Source of the DNA: Verrucomicrobia bacterium UBA1211 | GTDB lineage: Bacteria; Verrucomicrobiota; Kiritimatiellia; RFP12; UBA1067 | Direction of reading: 5' to 3' | Length of the DNA: 15,588 bases | Assembly: GCA_002309585.1 (NCBI GenBank) | Contig: DBXN01000156.1 | Location: forward strand, 1 to 15,588 | Part shown: positions 1-6,615 of the stretch, piece by piece | How positions within the stretch are numbered: position 1 is the first letter of the stretch | Layout of the letters: every line of letters begins with the position of its first letter | The notes under the pieces: model-generated | Seen by the model: the letters and a program-made list of their open reading frames with translations, nothing else | The model's database searches: none | Told to the model about the DNA's origin: nothing | Program-made: the position numbers and the translations under genes

Positions 1-12
1 CCTTTTCGCGGC

Positions 13-41
13 TTGACTTCATCCCCCGCTTTTACTAAATT
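13..41 (+). promoter_or_regulatory. Predicted sigma-70-type promoter of efp
   Basis: A -35 box TTGACT (13-18) and a -10 box TAAATT (36-41) are separated by exactly 17 bases. They match the consensus at 5/6 and 4/6 positions. Transcription would start near 48, giving a leader of roughly 27 bases that holds the AGAGG at 64-68. The call rests only on the match and spacing. Confidence 0.6.
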
Positions 42-74
42 ATTGTTTCTTTTCCACAACTTGAGAGGTTTTGC

Positions 75-638
75 ATGTATACAGCATCCGATTTGCGCAA
101 AGGGTTGAAGATCGAGATCGAAGGCCAGCCGTATGTCATTACGGATTTTGATTTCAGTAAGCCGGGCAAGGGGCAGGCGATCTACAACTGTAAGCTGAAG
201 AACATGCTCAACGGGACGACGATGAGCCGGAGCTACCGCTCCAACGATAAGTTCGACAAGCCCGAATTGGTCCAGACGACGATCCGTTTCTCCTATGAGG
301 ACGGCAATACCTACGTCTTCCTGAATGACGATTTCGAAGAGATCCGGGTCTCCGGGGATGTGCTGGGCCGCAACAAGTTCTTCCTGTTGGATGACATGGC
401 GGTGGATGCGCTGTTCTTCAACAGCGAGGTGATCGAGGTGGAGCTCCCGAATCTGGTGGAGCGCAAGGTTGTCAAGTGTGAGGTCGGTGCCAAGGGGAAC
501 ACGGCGGCCGGGAAGGTGACGAAGCCCGCGACGGTCGAGGGCGGTTACGAGTTGGCGGTCCCGCTGTTCGTGAACGAAGGGGATATCATCCGGATCGATA
601 CGCGTACCGGCGAGTATGCGGACCGGATTCGGGGCTAA
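75..638 (+). CDS. efp: Elongation factor P
   Basis: This is translation elongation factor P, which binds between the P and E sites of the ribosome and relieves stalling at polyproline stretches. The 187-residue length is normal for the family. The N-terminal KOW-like domain carries the loop KPGKGQA at about residues 29-35, with Lys32 where E. coli EF-P has its modified Lys34. The OB domains follow, and the C-terminal signature IRIDTRTGEYADRI is intact near residues 171-185. The start is supported by AGAGG at 64-68, six bases upstream. A lysine rather than arginine at the loop tip fits the EpmA/EpmB (beta-lysylation) or another lysine-directed pathway; no modification gene is present here. The gene has its own promoter, and 92 bases with a second promoter separate it from hisG. 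Confidence 0.98.
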   Translation: MYTASDLRKGLKIEIEGQPYVITDFDFSKPGKGQAIYNCKLKNMLNGTTMSRSYRSNDKFDKPELVQTTIRFSYEDGNTYVFLNDDFEEIRVSGDVLGRNKFFLLDDMAVDALFFNSEVIEVELPNLVERKVVKCEVGAKGNTAAGKVTKPATVEGGYELAVPLFVNEGDIIRIDTRTGEYADRIRG

Positions 639-661
639 CGCGAAAAATTCCCAACGCGCGC

Positions 662-690
662 TTGCCAGCGGGACGTTGATTCGGTACACT
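662..690 (+). promoter_or_regulatory. Predicted sigma-70-type promoter of hisG
   Basis: TTGCCA (662-667) and TACACT (685-690) are separated by 17 bases and match the consensus at 5/6 and 4/6 positions. The 9-mer CGGTACACT (682-690) recurs exactly at the predicted promoter of the oxidoreductase gene (5280-5288). The start point would be near 697, about 34 bases before the hisG start. Confidence 0.6.
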
Positions 691-730
691 AACCCGATCG
701 TTTTTGGAACACAAAGTCAGGATTTGAGGT

Positions 731-1600
731 ATGTCGGTTATTTTGGGTTTGCCCAAGGGCAGTTTGCAGGAAGCCACGTTCGCGATGATGAAAAAGGCCG
801 GATTCAACGTCCAGGCCGCTTCCCGTTCTTACGTCCCGCATGTGGATGACCCTGAGTTGCAGTGCCGCCTGATTCGTCCGCAGGAGATTTCCCGGTATGT
901 GGAGCTGGGGTTGCTGGACGCGGGAATCACGGGTTACGATTGGATTTACGAGAACGGGTCCGACGTGCAGGAAGTCGCGGAGATGTGCTACTCCAAGGCG
1001 ACCTCCCGTCCGGTCCGGTGGGTTTTGGCGGTTCCGAACGATTCGCCGTTCCAGAGCGTCAAGGATCTGGAAGGGAAGCGGATCGCGACGGAGGCGGTGG
1101 GCTTGACCAAGCGGTATCTGGCGCAGTTCGGCGTCAGCGCGGAGGTCGAGTTCTCATGGGGCGCGACGGAGGTCAAGGCGCCGGAACTGGTGGACGCGAT
1201 TGTGGAGCTCACCGAGACGGGGTCATCCCTGCGGGCGAACAATCTCCGGATCATCGACACGATCCTGACGTCGACGACGCGGCTGATCGCCAACAAGAAG
1301 GCGTGGGCGGATCCCGTCAAGCGCGGTAAGATCGAGCAGCTCTCGATGCTGCTCCAGGGCGCGCTGGCGGCGGAATCCCGTGTTCTGCTCAAGCTGAACG
1401 CGCCGGGTTCCTCGCTGGATGCCATCACGTCGATCCTGCCGTCGCTCCATGCGCCGACCGTGAACAAGCTGAAGGATGCCGATTGGTTTGCGGTCGAGGC
1501 GGTGGTCGAGGAGAAGATCGTGCGCGACATCGTTCCGCCGCTGCGGTCGGCCGGGGCGACGGGCATCATTGAGCTGCCGCTGAACAAGGTGATTTTTTGA
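731..1600 (+). CDS. hisG: ATP phosphoribosyltransferase, long form (HisG)
   Basis: This enzyme catalyses the first step of histidine synthesis, joining ATP and PRPP to give N1-(5-phosphoribosyl)-ATP in the cytosol. At 289 residues it is the long, self-regulated form. The catalytic periplasmic-binding-protein-like domain covers about residues 1-213, with the PRPP-binding segment ELTETGSSLRAN at 159-170. A C-terminal HisG_C regulatory domain follows at about 215-289, with the typical LPSLHAPTV segment and the GATGIIELPLNKVI ending. It should therefore not need HisZ and should be feedback-inhibited by histidine, as known for the family. The start at 731 is supported by AGGA at 719-722, eight bases upstream. 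No other his gene is visible, so hisG is split from a histidine operon. It is probably co-transcribed with the tiny gene at 1655. Confidence 0.97.
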   Translation: MSVILGLPKGSLQEATFAMMKKAGFNVQAASRSYVPHVDDPELQCRLIRPQEISRYVELGLLDAGITGYDWIYENGSDVQEVAEMCYSKATSRPVRWVLAVPNDSPFQSVKDLEGKRIATEAVGLTKRYLAQFGVSAEVEFSWGATEVKAPELVDAIVELTETGSSLRANNLRIIDTILTSTTRLIANKKAWADPVKRGKIEQLSMLLQGALAAESRVLLKLNAPGSSLDAITSILPSLHAPTVNKLKDADWFAVEAVVEEKIVRDIVPPLRSAGATGIIELPLNKVIF

Positions 1601-1642
1601 ACAAACTGTGCCTGAGCCGCGTGTGCGGTGAAGGCCATTTTC

Positions 1643-1647
1643 AGGAG
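1643..1647 (+). promoter_or_regulatory. Ribosome binding site of the 29-residue gene
   Basis: AGGAG sits seven bases before the GTG at 1655. This is ideal spacing and is the main reason to accept such a short reading frame with a non-ATG start. Confidence 0.75.
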
Positions 1648-1654
1648 AAAAAAC

Positions 1655-1744
1655 GTGGGTTCGATCAAGAAAAAACGTCGTGCGAAGATGGCGAAGCATA
1701 AGTACCGCAAACGCCTGAAGTCCATGCGTCACAAGAACAAGTAG
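1655..1744 (+). CDS. AURKAIP1/COX24-domain (mS38-like) small basic protein
   Basis: This is a 29-residue protein that starts at GTG and stops at TAG (1742-1744). The translation begins MGSIKKKRRAKMAKHKYR and ends KRLKSMRHKNK, so more than half of its residues are Lys, Arg or His. The pattern (KKKR, KMxKHKxRKR, then a final RHK stretch) matches the short C-terminal domain shared by mitochondrial AURKAIP1/mS38 and yeast COX24, which also occurs as stand-alone bacterial proteins of about 30-50 residues. mS38 is a small-subunit mitoribosomal protein, so a ribosome-associated role is the natural inference, though not shown here. The gene lies 54 bases after hisG, has an ideal AGGAG, and is followed within 21 bases by an intrinsic terminator, so it is the last gene of the hisG transcript. 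Recognition is from memory of the family pattern. Confidence 0.85.
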   Translation: MGSIKKKRRAKMAKHKYRKRLKSMRHKNK

Positions 1745-1764
1745 GCCTGCGGGTTTGCTTTTGC

Positions 1765-1807
1765 CGGTTCCGGAAGCCCTCCGCGTCGGTGCCGGAACCG
1801 TTTTTGT
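1765..1807 (+). terminator. Intrinsic terminator after the hisG transcript
   Basis: The perfect 9-bp inverted repeat CGGTTCCGG (1765-1773) / CCGGAACCG (1792-1800) encloses an 18-base loop and is followed directly by TTTTTGT (1801-1807). It closes the hisG and mS38-like unit. It also argues against any start of the next gene upstream of about 1810. Confidence 0.85.
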
Positions 1808-1844
1808 GCCGTGCCTCTTTTCATCGGGAGGCATTCTCAAAGCT

Positions 1845-1850
1845 GGAGAG
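1845..1850 (+). promoter_or_regulatory. Ribosome binding site that sets the TPR lipoprotein start
   Basis: GGAGAG lies four bases before the ATG at 1855 (six if counted from GGAG) and ten before the in-frame ATG at 1861. It supports a start at 1855 rather than the longer frame opening at 1789, which lies inside the terminator hairpin. Confidence 0.6.
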
Positions 1851-1854
1851 ACAA

Positions 1855-3342
1855 ATGAACATGCTCCCATGGGTTGATTTTGGTTTTCCTTTCGGGAGAA
1901 GGTTGGTTTTGTCTCTTCTCTTTTTTTCTTTTGCGCTCGCCGGATGCCGGAGTCTGGAGGAGCCAAACACGCTGGCCTTGCCGCCGGATGATGCCGCGCG
2001 GGCAAAGGCGATGGCGCTCTTCTCCGAGGCGGTGCTGCTGAACGCCGCGCAGGATGTTCCCGAGGCGGAGAAGAAGCCGCGGGTGGAACGGTTGATGGAG
2101 GAAGCCTACCGGGCTGATCCCGATCAGCTCGACATCGCGGTGGCCTATGGCCGTTCATTGGACGAACGGAAGTTGCCCGAGGCGGCGTTGGCGGTCTACG
2201 AGCGTTGCCTGCTCGGGAATCCGGGCGTTGCCGATCTCCACCGGCTGGCCTTCGCGGCCGCCTTCGCCGCGAACCGAATCGACCGGATGCCGATCCATGC
2301 GGCGGCGGTGTTCGAGGCGGATTCGGCTGACCGCAAGAAAACGGCTTTCGTGATTGACTCGCTCATCTCGGCGGGTTTGGACGCGGATGCGTTGGCGTTG
2401 GCGCGCCGCGATCATGAGCGGCATCAGGATGCCGAGATCCCCCGCAAACTCTGCATGTGGAGTTTGGCGTTGCTGGCCGAACTGGAGCGGGGGGAGAAGA
2501 ACCGTCTCCATCCGGGCGAACCGTTGGATCCGCATGTGATCGCGCGCCGGGTCCGGACGTTCCTTCAAACGGCGCGGACCATGAACGGCACGGAACGGAC
2601 GGGGGAGAATCGTCAGATGGAGTCGGATCTGGCGTTTCTCGAAGTGGCCTGTTATCTGGCGGAAGATGATTGGCGCCATGCGTGTGCCACCCTTGAACGG
2701 AACACCGCCGATAACCCCGATCAGTTTACCGGTTTCGCGCTGGTGGGTCACTATTTCTCCACGAATGAGACCGCTTGGGCGGCTTTCCGGAGCGACCATC
2801 CGTTGCATGGGGGATCTTTCACCGATTGCCTGATTCACGGGTATCAGGCGGAGGAGGAAGGCCGCGTCCATGATTCCCGGATCGCGTTTCAGACGGCCTA
2901 CAATATGTTGGCGGGCGCGGGTGAGACGGTGCCGCCCTCGCTTTTCGCCGCCTATGTTCAGGCTTTGGAACAGGACGGCTGTTGGGATGAGGCCTTCCGG
3001 ATCATGCGGTGGGGGATCGCCTGCCACCCCGATTCCGCCATCCTGAAGAATCTGCTGGCCTACTCCCTCGCGTTGGAGGGCCGGGAGTTGACGTTGGCGG
3101 AACGGTTGGTGGACGAGGCGCTTCAGGCGGAACCGGAGTCGATCGCCTACCTGGACACCAAAGGGTGGATTCTGTTCAAGGCGAACCGCCCGTATGAGGC
3201 GATCCAGTTCCTGTTGCGCGCGGTTGCGATCAAACGGGATCCGGAGGTGTGTGACCATTTGCGTGATGCCCTGCGGACGGTCGGGCGGGATGCCGAAGCG
3301 CGGATGATCAAGGGGGATCCGGTTGAAAACCCTGCTGATTAG
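1855..3342 (+). CDS. TPR-repeat lipoprotein
   Basis: This is a 495-residue predicted lipoprotein with tetratricopeptide repeats. The N-terminus has Arg15-Arg16, a hydrophobic run at about 17-29 and the lipobox LAGC with Cys31, so it should be lipid-anchored in the envelope. The body is alanine-rich and helical. The clearest TPR repeats are near residues 65-115 (AYRADPDQLDIAVAYG) and 415-480, the latter with AYLDTKGWILFKANRPYEAI, a signature of TPR proteins that act as scaffolds. The start at 1855 is set by GGAGAG and by the signal peptide; starts from 1789 would fall in a terminator. The 3' end overlaps the next gene by 20 bases, which suggests translational coupling and a shared envelope job. 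I saw no clear promoter between the terminator and the gene. The exact role is unknown. Confidence 0.88.
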   Translation: MNMLPWVDFGFPFGRRLVLSLLFFSFALAGCRSLEEPNTLALPPDDAARAKAMALFSEAVLLNAAQDVPEAEKKPRVERLMEEAYRADPDQLDIAVAYGRSLDERKLPEAALAVYERCLLGNPGVADLHRLAFAAAFAANRIDRMPIHAAAVFEADSADRKKTAFVIDSLISAGLDADALALARRDHERHQDAEIPRKLCMWSLALLAELERGEKNRLHPGEPLDPHVIARRVRTFLQTARTMNGTERTGENRQMESDLAFLEVACYLAEDDWRHACATLERNTADNPDQFTGFALVGHYFSTNETAWAAFRSDHPLHGGSFTDCLIHGYQAEEEGRVHDSRIAFQTAYNMLAGAGETVPPSLFAAYVQALEQDGCWDEAFRIMRWGIACHPDSAILKNLLAYSLALEGRELTLAERLVDEALQAEPESIAYLDTKGWILFKANRPYEAIQFLLRAVAIKRDPEVCDHLRDALRTVGRDAEARMIKGDPVENPAD

Positions 3343-5215
3343 ATTGGCCAAGGCGTTCGTGAAGGCCGTTTTCGTGTTTGCCGTCCTGCTTTTGGCCGGT
3401 GTGGCGGTGTTGCTTTACTTACTTGACCGTGGGGTTCCCGATGCATGGGTCCGGCAGGTGACGGACCGGTTCTCCTCGGACCGTTTCTCGTTGCACATCG
3501 ACCGTGTGACCTTCTCCATCCGCGATGGCTTGCACCTGATCCGTCCGCGTATGATCTTCCATGCCGGGGAATGGAACGCTGAACCGTTCATTACTGCCGA
3601 TCGGGCGGATGTCGCGTTCGCCTTCGATTTCCGGCGACCCTTGACCGAACAGATCCGCGAGGTGCGGGTGGCGGGTTTACGCTTTCCGGGCATTCCGGCT
3701 GCGATGCGGGATCTCCCGCCTTCCGAACCGTCGAAGCCAACCTTCCCGGATCTCAAGCCGTTCAAGTTGACGCTTGATGATCCCCAGGTGATGGGGATCC
3801 ATGCGGCGCGTGTGATCGCCGAGGTGGATGTGGACAGCCACCTGCTGACCGCCCGTAAGATTCTCCTTTTCTGGCCGGGAGATGCCTGTCCCGGCGGGGT
3901 CGAAGGCTGGGTTTCGCTGGACTTCAACACCCGGTATGTGACCACGCGGATTCAGGGCCAGGCGTTGCCCGCCTATATCGTTCCGATCATGGGTCCGATG
4001 GTTCTGGACGCGCCCGAGGTCGCCGCCGAGATGAACGCGTTCCAGTCGGTCCAGCCGCCCGTTCTGGCGGGCGCGGACATCTGCGTGAACATCGACACCT
4101 GCGATTATTCACTCTTTCTGGATATCGATGCGAAACGCTGCACCTACAAGGGCGTCCCGGTCGAGTGGCTGAAAGGGGGACTCTCAGCCGGCGATACCAA
4201 CGGTTTCACGACACTCACCATCGGGCCGTTGACCTCGAAATGCAGCGTCGGGGAGTTGAAGGGGGAACTGTGCTACCGGCAGGCGGACGGGGCACTGGAT
4301 TTCCATGCCGACTCCAGCATGGATCTGCCTCACTTCTTCGACATGATTGAGGTGCTGAACAAGGGCGAGCTCGACTGTATCCAGTGCTCCCGGCCGCCAC
4401 TGCTGTCGGGAACGGGTGTTGTCGCCGTGGCGAACGAAAACGCCTACACCAACCTGATCCACGGGAAGGTCTCATTCCCGCAGGGGACGATCTTCAACCT
4501 CAAGGTCAATAACGCCACGGCGGATTTCACGCTGCGGGGGCAGAACGCGCGGTTTGACCACGTGGATGGTGTGACGGCGCACGGCGGAAAGATCAAGGGG
4601 TTCCTCGCGTTCGATTTTCCGGATTACGATGCCGAACGCGTCTCGTTCGGAACGACGGTCAACCTCGAACATGTGGACCTGTACGATCTGGCGAGCGCGG
4701 TCAACGTGACGAACGCCCGGGTGGGGGAGGTGACCGGAGAGATCGTGCTGGACGGGCAGGTCAACCGCCATGTGATCCAGACGTTGAACGGGCACGGCAG
4801 CGTCAAGATCACCAACGGCGTGATTACGCAGATGCCGCTTTTCGCCGGTTTCACCGAGTATCTGGCGAAGAACATCCCCGGCATCTCCGCCTTGGTCAAC
4901 CAATCGAACGGCTCGATGAGCTTCACCATCCGCAACGGAATCCTCACGACCAAGGACCTGTTGATCGAGGGGGATGTCTTCAGCATCAGCGGGGGCGGGA
5001 GTTACGATATTCTCCAGGATAAGATGGACTTCACTGTCCGCGCCAACATCTTCAAAAAGAAATCGCTGGTGGGAAAGATCACCCGGCTCGTGACAGTCCC
5101 CTTCACCCGCCTGCTGCTCGAATTCAAGGTGTACGGGACGCTGGAAAAGACGGATTGGTCCTACGTCAACATCATCGAAAAGATCACCGATATCATTCCC
5201 GGCAAAGGCGAATAA
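3323..5215 (+). CDS. AsmA-like membrane-anchored envelope protein
   Basis: This is a 630-residue protein with one N-terminal membrane segment (about residues 12-33) and a long beta-rich remainder expected to lie in the periplasm. The C-terminal part, about 485-625, looks like the AsmA-like C-terminal region: GSVKITNGVI, then a hydrophobic helix-like stretch, NGSMSFTIRNGILTTKDLLIEG, and a closing KVYGTLEKTDWSY. AsmA, YhdP and TamB relatives form beta-groove bridges that take part in phospholipid traffic to the outer membrane, so a lipid-transfer or outer-membrane-homeostasis role is inferred. Translation starts at TTG (3323), five bases after AGGGGGA (3311-3317). The start lies inside the end of the TPR lipoprotein gene, so the two are probably made together. 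Nothing looks truncated. Confidence 0.85.
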   Translation: MKTLLIRLAKAFVKAVFVFAVLLLAGVAVLLYLLDRGVPDAWVRQVTDRFSSDRFSLHIDRVTFSIRDGLHLIRPRMIFHAGEWNAEPFITADRADVAFAFDFRRPLTEQIREVRVAGLRFPGIPAAMRDLPPSEPSKPTFPDLKPFKLTLDDPQVMGIHAARVIAEVDVDSHLLTARKILLFWPGDACPGGVEGWVSLDFNTRYVTTRIQGQALPAYIVPIMGPMVLDAPEVAAEMNAFQSVQPPVLAGADICVNIDTCDYSLFLDIDAKRCTYKGVPVEWLKGGLSAGDTNGFTTLTIGPLTSKCSVGELKGELCYRQADGALDFHADSSMDLPHFFDMIEVLNKGELDCIQCSRPPLLSGTGVVAVANENAYTNLIHGKVSFPQGTIFNLKVNNATADFTLRGQNARFDHVDGVTAHGGKIKGFLAFDFPDYDAERVSFGTTVNLEHVDLYDLASAVNVTNARVGEVTGEIVLDGQVNRHVIQTLNGHGSVKITNGVITQMPLFAGFTEYLAKNIPGISALVNQSNGSMSFTIRNGILTTKDLLIEGDVFSISGGGSYDILQDKMDFTVRANIFKKKSLVGKITRLVTVPFTRLLLEFKVYGTLEKTDWSYVNIIEKITDIIPGKGE

Positions 5216-5258
5216 GCGCCGGGTGTCGAAATGTATTCCCCTCAAACGGATTCGGGAC

Positions 5259-5288
5259 TCGACAAAACGCCTGAGGGTGCGGTACACT
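5259..5288 (+). promoter_or_regulatory. Predicted promoter of the Gfo/Idh/MocA oxidoreductase gene
   Basis: TCGACA (5259-5264, 5/6) and TACACT (5283-5288, 4/6) are spaced by 18 bases. CGGTACACT at 5280-5288 is identical to the -10 context of the hisG promoter. The start point would be near 5295, giving a leader of about 49 bases. Confidence 0.55.
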
Positions 5289-5301
5289 GTCCTCCGTAAA
5301 G

Positions 5302-5314
5302 GTCGCTTAGCGAC
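5302..5314 (+). promoter_or_regulatory. Hairpin in the oxidoreductase 5' UTR
   Basis: The perfect 5-bp inverted repeat GTCGC / GCGAC has a TTA loop and lies just after the predicted transcription start. It is followed by an A-rich stretch, not a T-run, so it does not look like a terminator. CCGT at 5294-5297 could pair instead with ACGG at 5313-5316, giving an alternative fold. It may stabilise the mRNA 5' end; no known riboswitch is recognised. Confidence 0.35.
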
Positions 5315-5332
5315 GGTTAAAAACTCTAATGC

Positions 5333-5337
5333 AAGGA
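5333..5337 (+). promoter_or_regulatory. Ribosome binding site that sets the oxidoreductase start
   Basis: AGGAG lies six bases before the ATG at 5344. The in-frame ATG at 5329 would place this site inside the coding region and has no site of its own, so 5344 is preferred. Confidence 0.75.
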
Positions 5338-5343
5338 GCTGTT

Positions 5344-6498
5344 ATGCGTATTCTGAAGATGGGGCAAGTTGGCGGCGGTATCGGCGCGTTCATCGGCGAA
5401 GTTCACCGGAAAGCGGCGCGGATGGATGGCGGAATCGTTCTGACCGCCGGCGCGTTCGACATCAATCCCGAACTCAGCCTGAAGCAGGGCGAGAATCTGG
5501 GGCTGGATCCTTCCCGCGTCTATCGGACCTACACGGAGATGATCGAGAAAGAGCTGGCGTTGCCGAAATCCGAGCGCATCGATTTCGTGTCGATCTGCAC
5601 GCCGAATTTCACGCACTTCCCGATCGCGAAGGCCTGCCTCGAAGCGGGTTTCAACGTCATGTGCGAAAAGCCGATGACGATGACCATCGCTGAGGCGGAG
5701 GAGTTGCAGGCGCTCGTCAAGAAGACGAAGCTGACGTTCGGACTGATGCACACCTACACCGGTTATCCGATGGTCAAACTCGCCCGCGACATGGTCAAGG
5801 CCGGCGATCTCGGCAAGATCCGCAAGGTCGAAGTCCGCTATCCGCAGGGCTGGCTCTACAAGCTCACCGGTAAAGAGAATATGCAGGCCAGCTGGCGCAC
5901 CGATCCGACCAAGTCCGGTATCGCGGGCTGCATCGGCGACATCGGCGTGCACGCGGCGAACCTGGCCGAGTTCATCACCGGCCTGAAGATCACCTCGATC
6001 CTCTCCGACATCACGATCTTCGTGAAGGGTCGCAAGTTGGATGACGACGGCAACGTGCTGCTCCGCTTCGAGAAGGGCGCCAAAGGTATCCTGACCGCCT
6101 CGCAGGTTTCCCCGGGCGAGGAGAACGATCTCCAGATCTGGGTCTACGGCGAAGAGAAGGCGATTGGCTGGTTCCAGGAGAATCCGAACTATCTGCGCGT
6201 TCTGAGCCAGACCGATCCGGAGCAGGTGTGGAAGCGCGGCAATCCCTATGTCGCCGCGAAGTCCCCCTCCGCCGGCCGTCTCACCCGTACGCCGACCGGT
6301 CATCCGGAAGCGTTCTTCGAGGCGTTCGCGAACAACTACATCAACTTCGCCGACACGATCCGCGCGCGCGAGGCGAAGCGGAAGCCGACCGCGCTCGAAC
6401 TCGACTTCCCGGGCGTCGAAGATGGCGTTCGCGGCATGAAGTTCATCACCGCCGTGGTTGAGTCTTCGAAGGAAGGCAACATTTGGAAGAAGATCTAA
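5344..6498 (+). CDS. Gfo/Idh/MocA-family NAD(P)-dependent oxidoreductase
   Basis: This is a 384-residue sugar- or cyclitol-type dehydrogenase. The N-terminal Rossmann fold opens MRILKMGQVGGGIGAFIG with a glycine-rich nucleotide-binding loop. The family signature CEKPMTMT at about residues 103-110 supplies the conserved Lys, and GDIGVHAANLAEF near 199-211 supplies the Asp/His pair used in catalysis in this family. The C-terminal alpha/beta domain is complete. The substrate cannot be read from sequence; relatives act on glucosides, inositols or anhydro-sugars, and no sugar genes flank it. It stands alone with its own promoter, leader hairpin, ideal ribosome site and terminator. Codon use is strongly C-ending (CTC, ATC, GGC, CGC) compared with the genes before it, which points to high expression rather than to recent transfer. 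Confidence 0.92.
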   Translation: MRILKMGQVGGGIGAFIGEVHRKAARMDGGIVLTAGAFDINPELSLKQGENLGLDPSRVYRTYTEMIEKELALPKSERIDFVSICTPNFTHFPIAKACLEAGFNVMCEKPMTMTIAEAEELQALVKKTKLTFGLMHTYTGYPMVKLARDMVKAGDLGKIRKVEVRYPQGWLYKLTGKENMQASWRTDPTKSGIAGCIGDIGVHAANLAEFITGLKITSILSDITIFVKGRKLDDDGNVLLRFEKGAKGILTASQVSPGEENDLQIWVYGEEKAIGWFQENPNYLRVLSQTDPEQVWKRGNPYVAAKSPSAGRLTRTPTGHPEAFFEAFANNYINFADTIRAREAKRKPTALELDFPGVEDGVRGMKFITAVVESSKEGNIWKKI

Positions 6499-6510
6499 TC
6501 TTCTCATGGG

Positions 6511-6548
6511 CAAGGGCATGGCGCACGCCATGCCCTTGTTCATTTTTT
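6511..6548 (+). terminator. Intrinsic terminator after the oxidoreductase gene
   Basis: A nearly perfect palindrome at 6511-6538 gives 12 to 13 base pairs (CAAGGGCATGGCG against CGCCATGCCCTTG) with a tiny loop. After TTCA it is followed by six T (6543-6548). It starts 12 bases after the oxidoreductase stop codon. Confidence 0.9.
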
Positions 6549-6615
6549 GGGCTCTGGACAGGCGTTCCCATCCCATCCTTTTCCCCTTCACCTTTTTGTC
6601 TTTGAACCTTCTCCG

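Noticed and set aside
1789..1854. Longer N-terminus for the TPR lipoprotein
   Set aside because: It would start within the right arm region of an intrinsic terminator and would bury the signal peptide 22 residues in. ATG 1855 has a ribosome site.
2155..3351. A 398-codon minus-strand frame opposite the TPR lipoprotein gene
   Set aside because: Same composition effect. It has no signal, domain or ribosome site, and the plus frame has a lipobox and TPR repeats.
6555..6583. Possible promoter for the U32 gene (TGGACA then CTTTTC)
   Set aside because: The -35-like box is good, but no acceptable -10 box lies at the right spacing.
5326..6591. A 421-codon open frame on the minus strand opposite the oxidoreductase
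   Set aside because: It mirrors a gene with G/C-rich third positions, which clears stops from the opposite strand. The translation is Arg/Asp-rich with no recognisable motif, while the plus frame has full family motifs.
6547..6615. Longer N-terminus for the U32 protein
   Set aside because: The extra 23 residues overlap the end of the terminator T-run and are unlike the family. The conserved opening starts at 6616.
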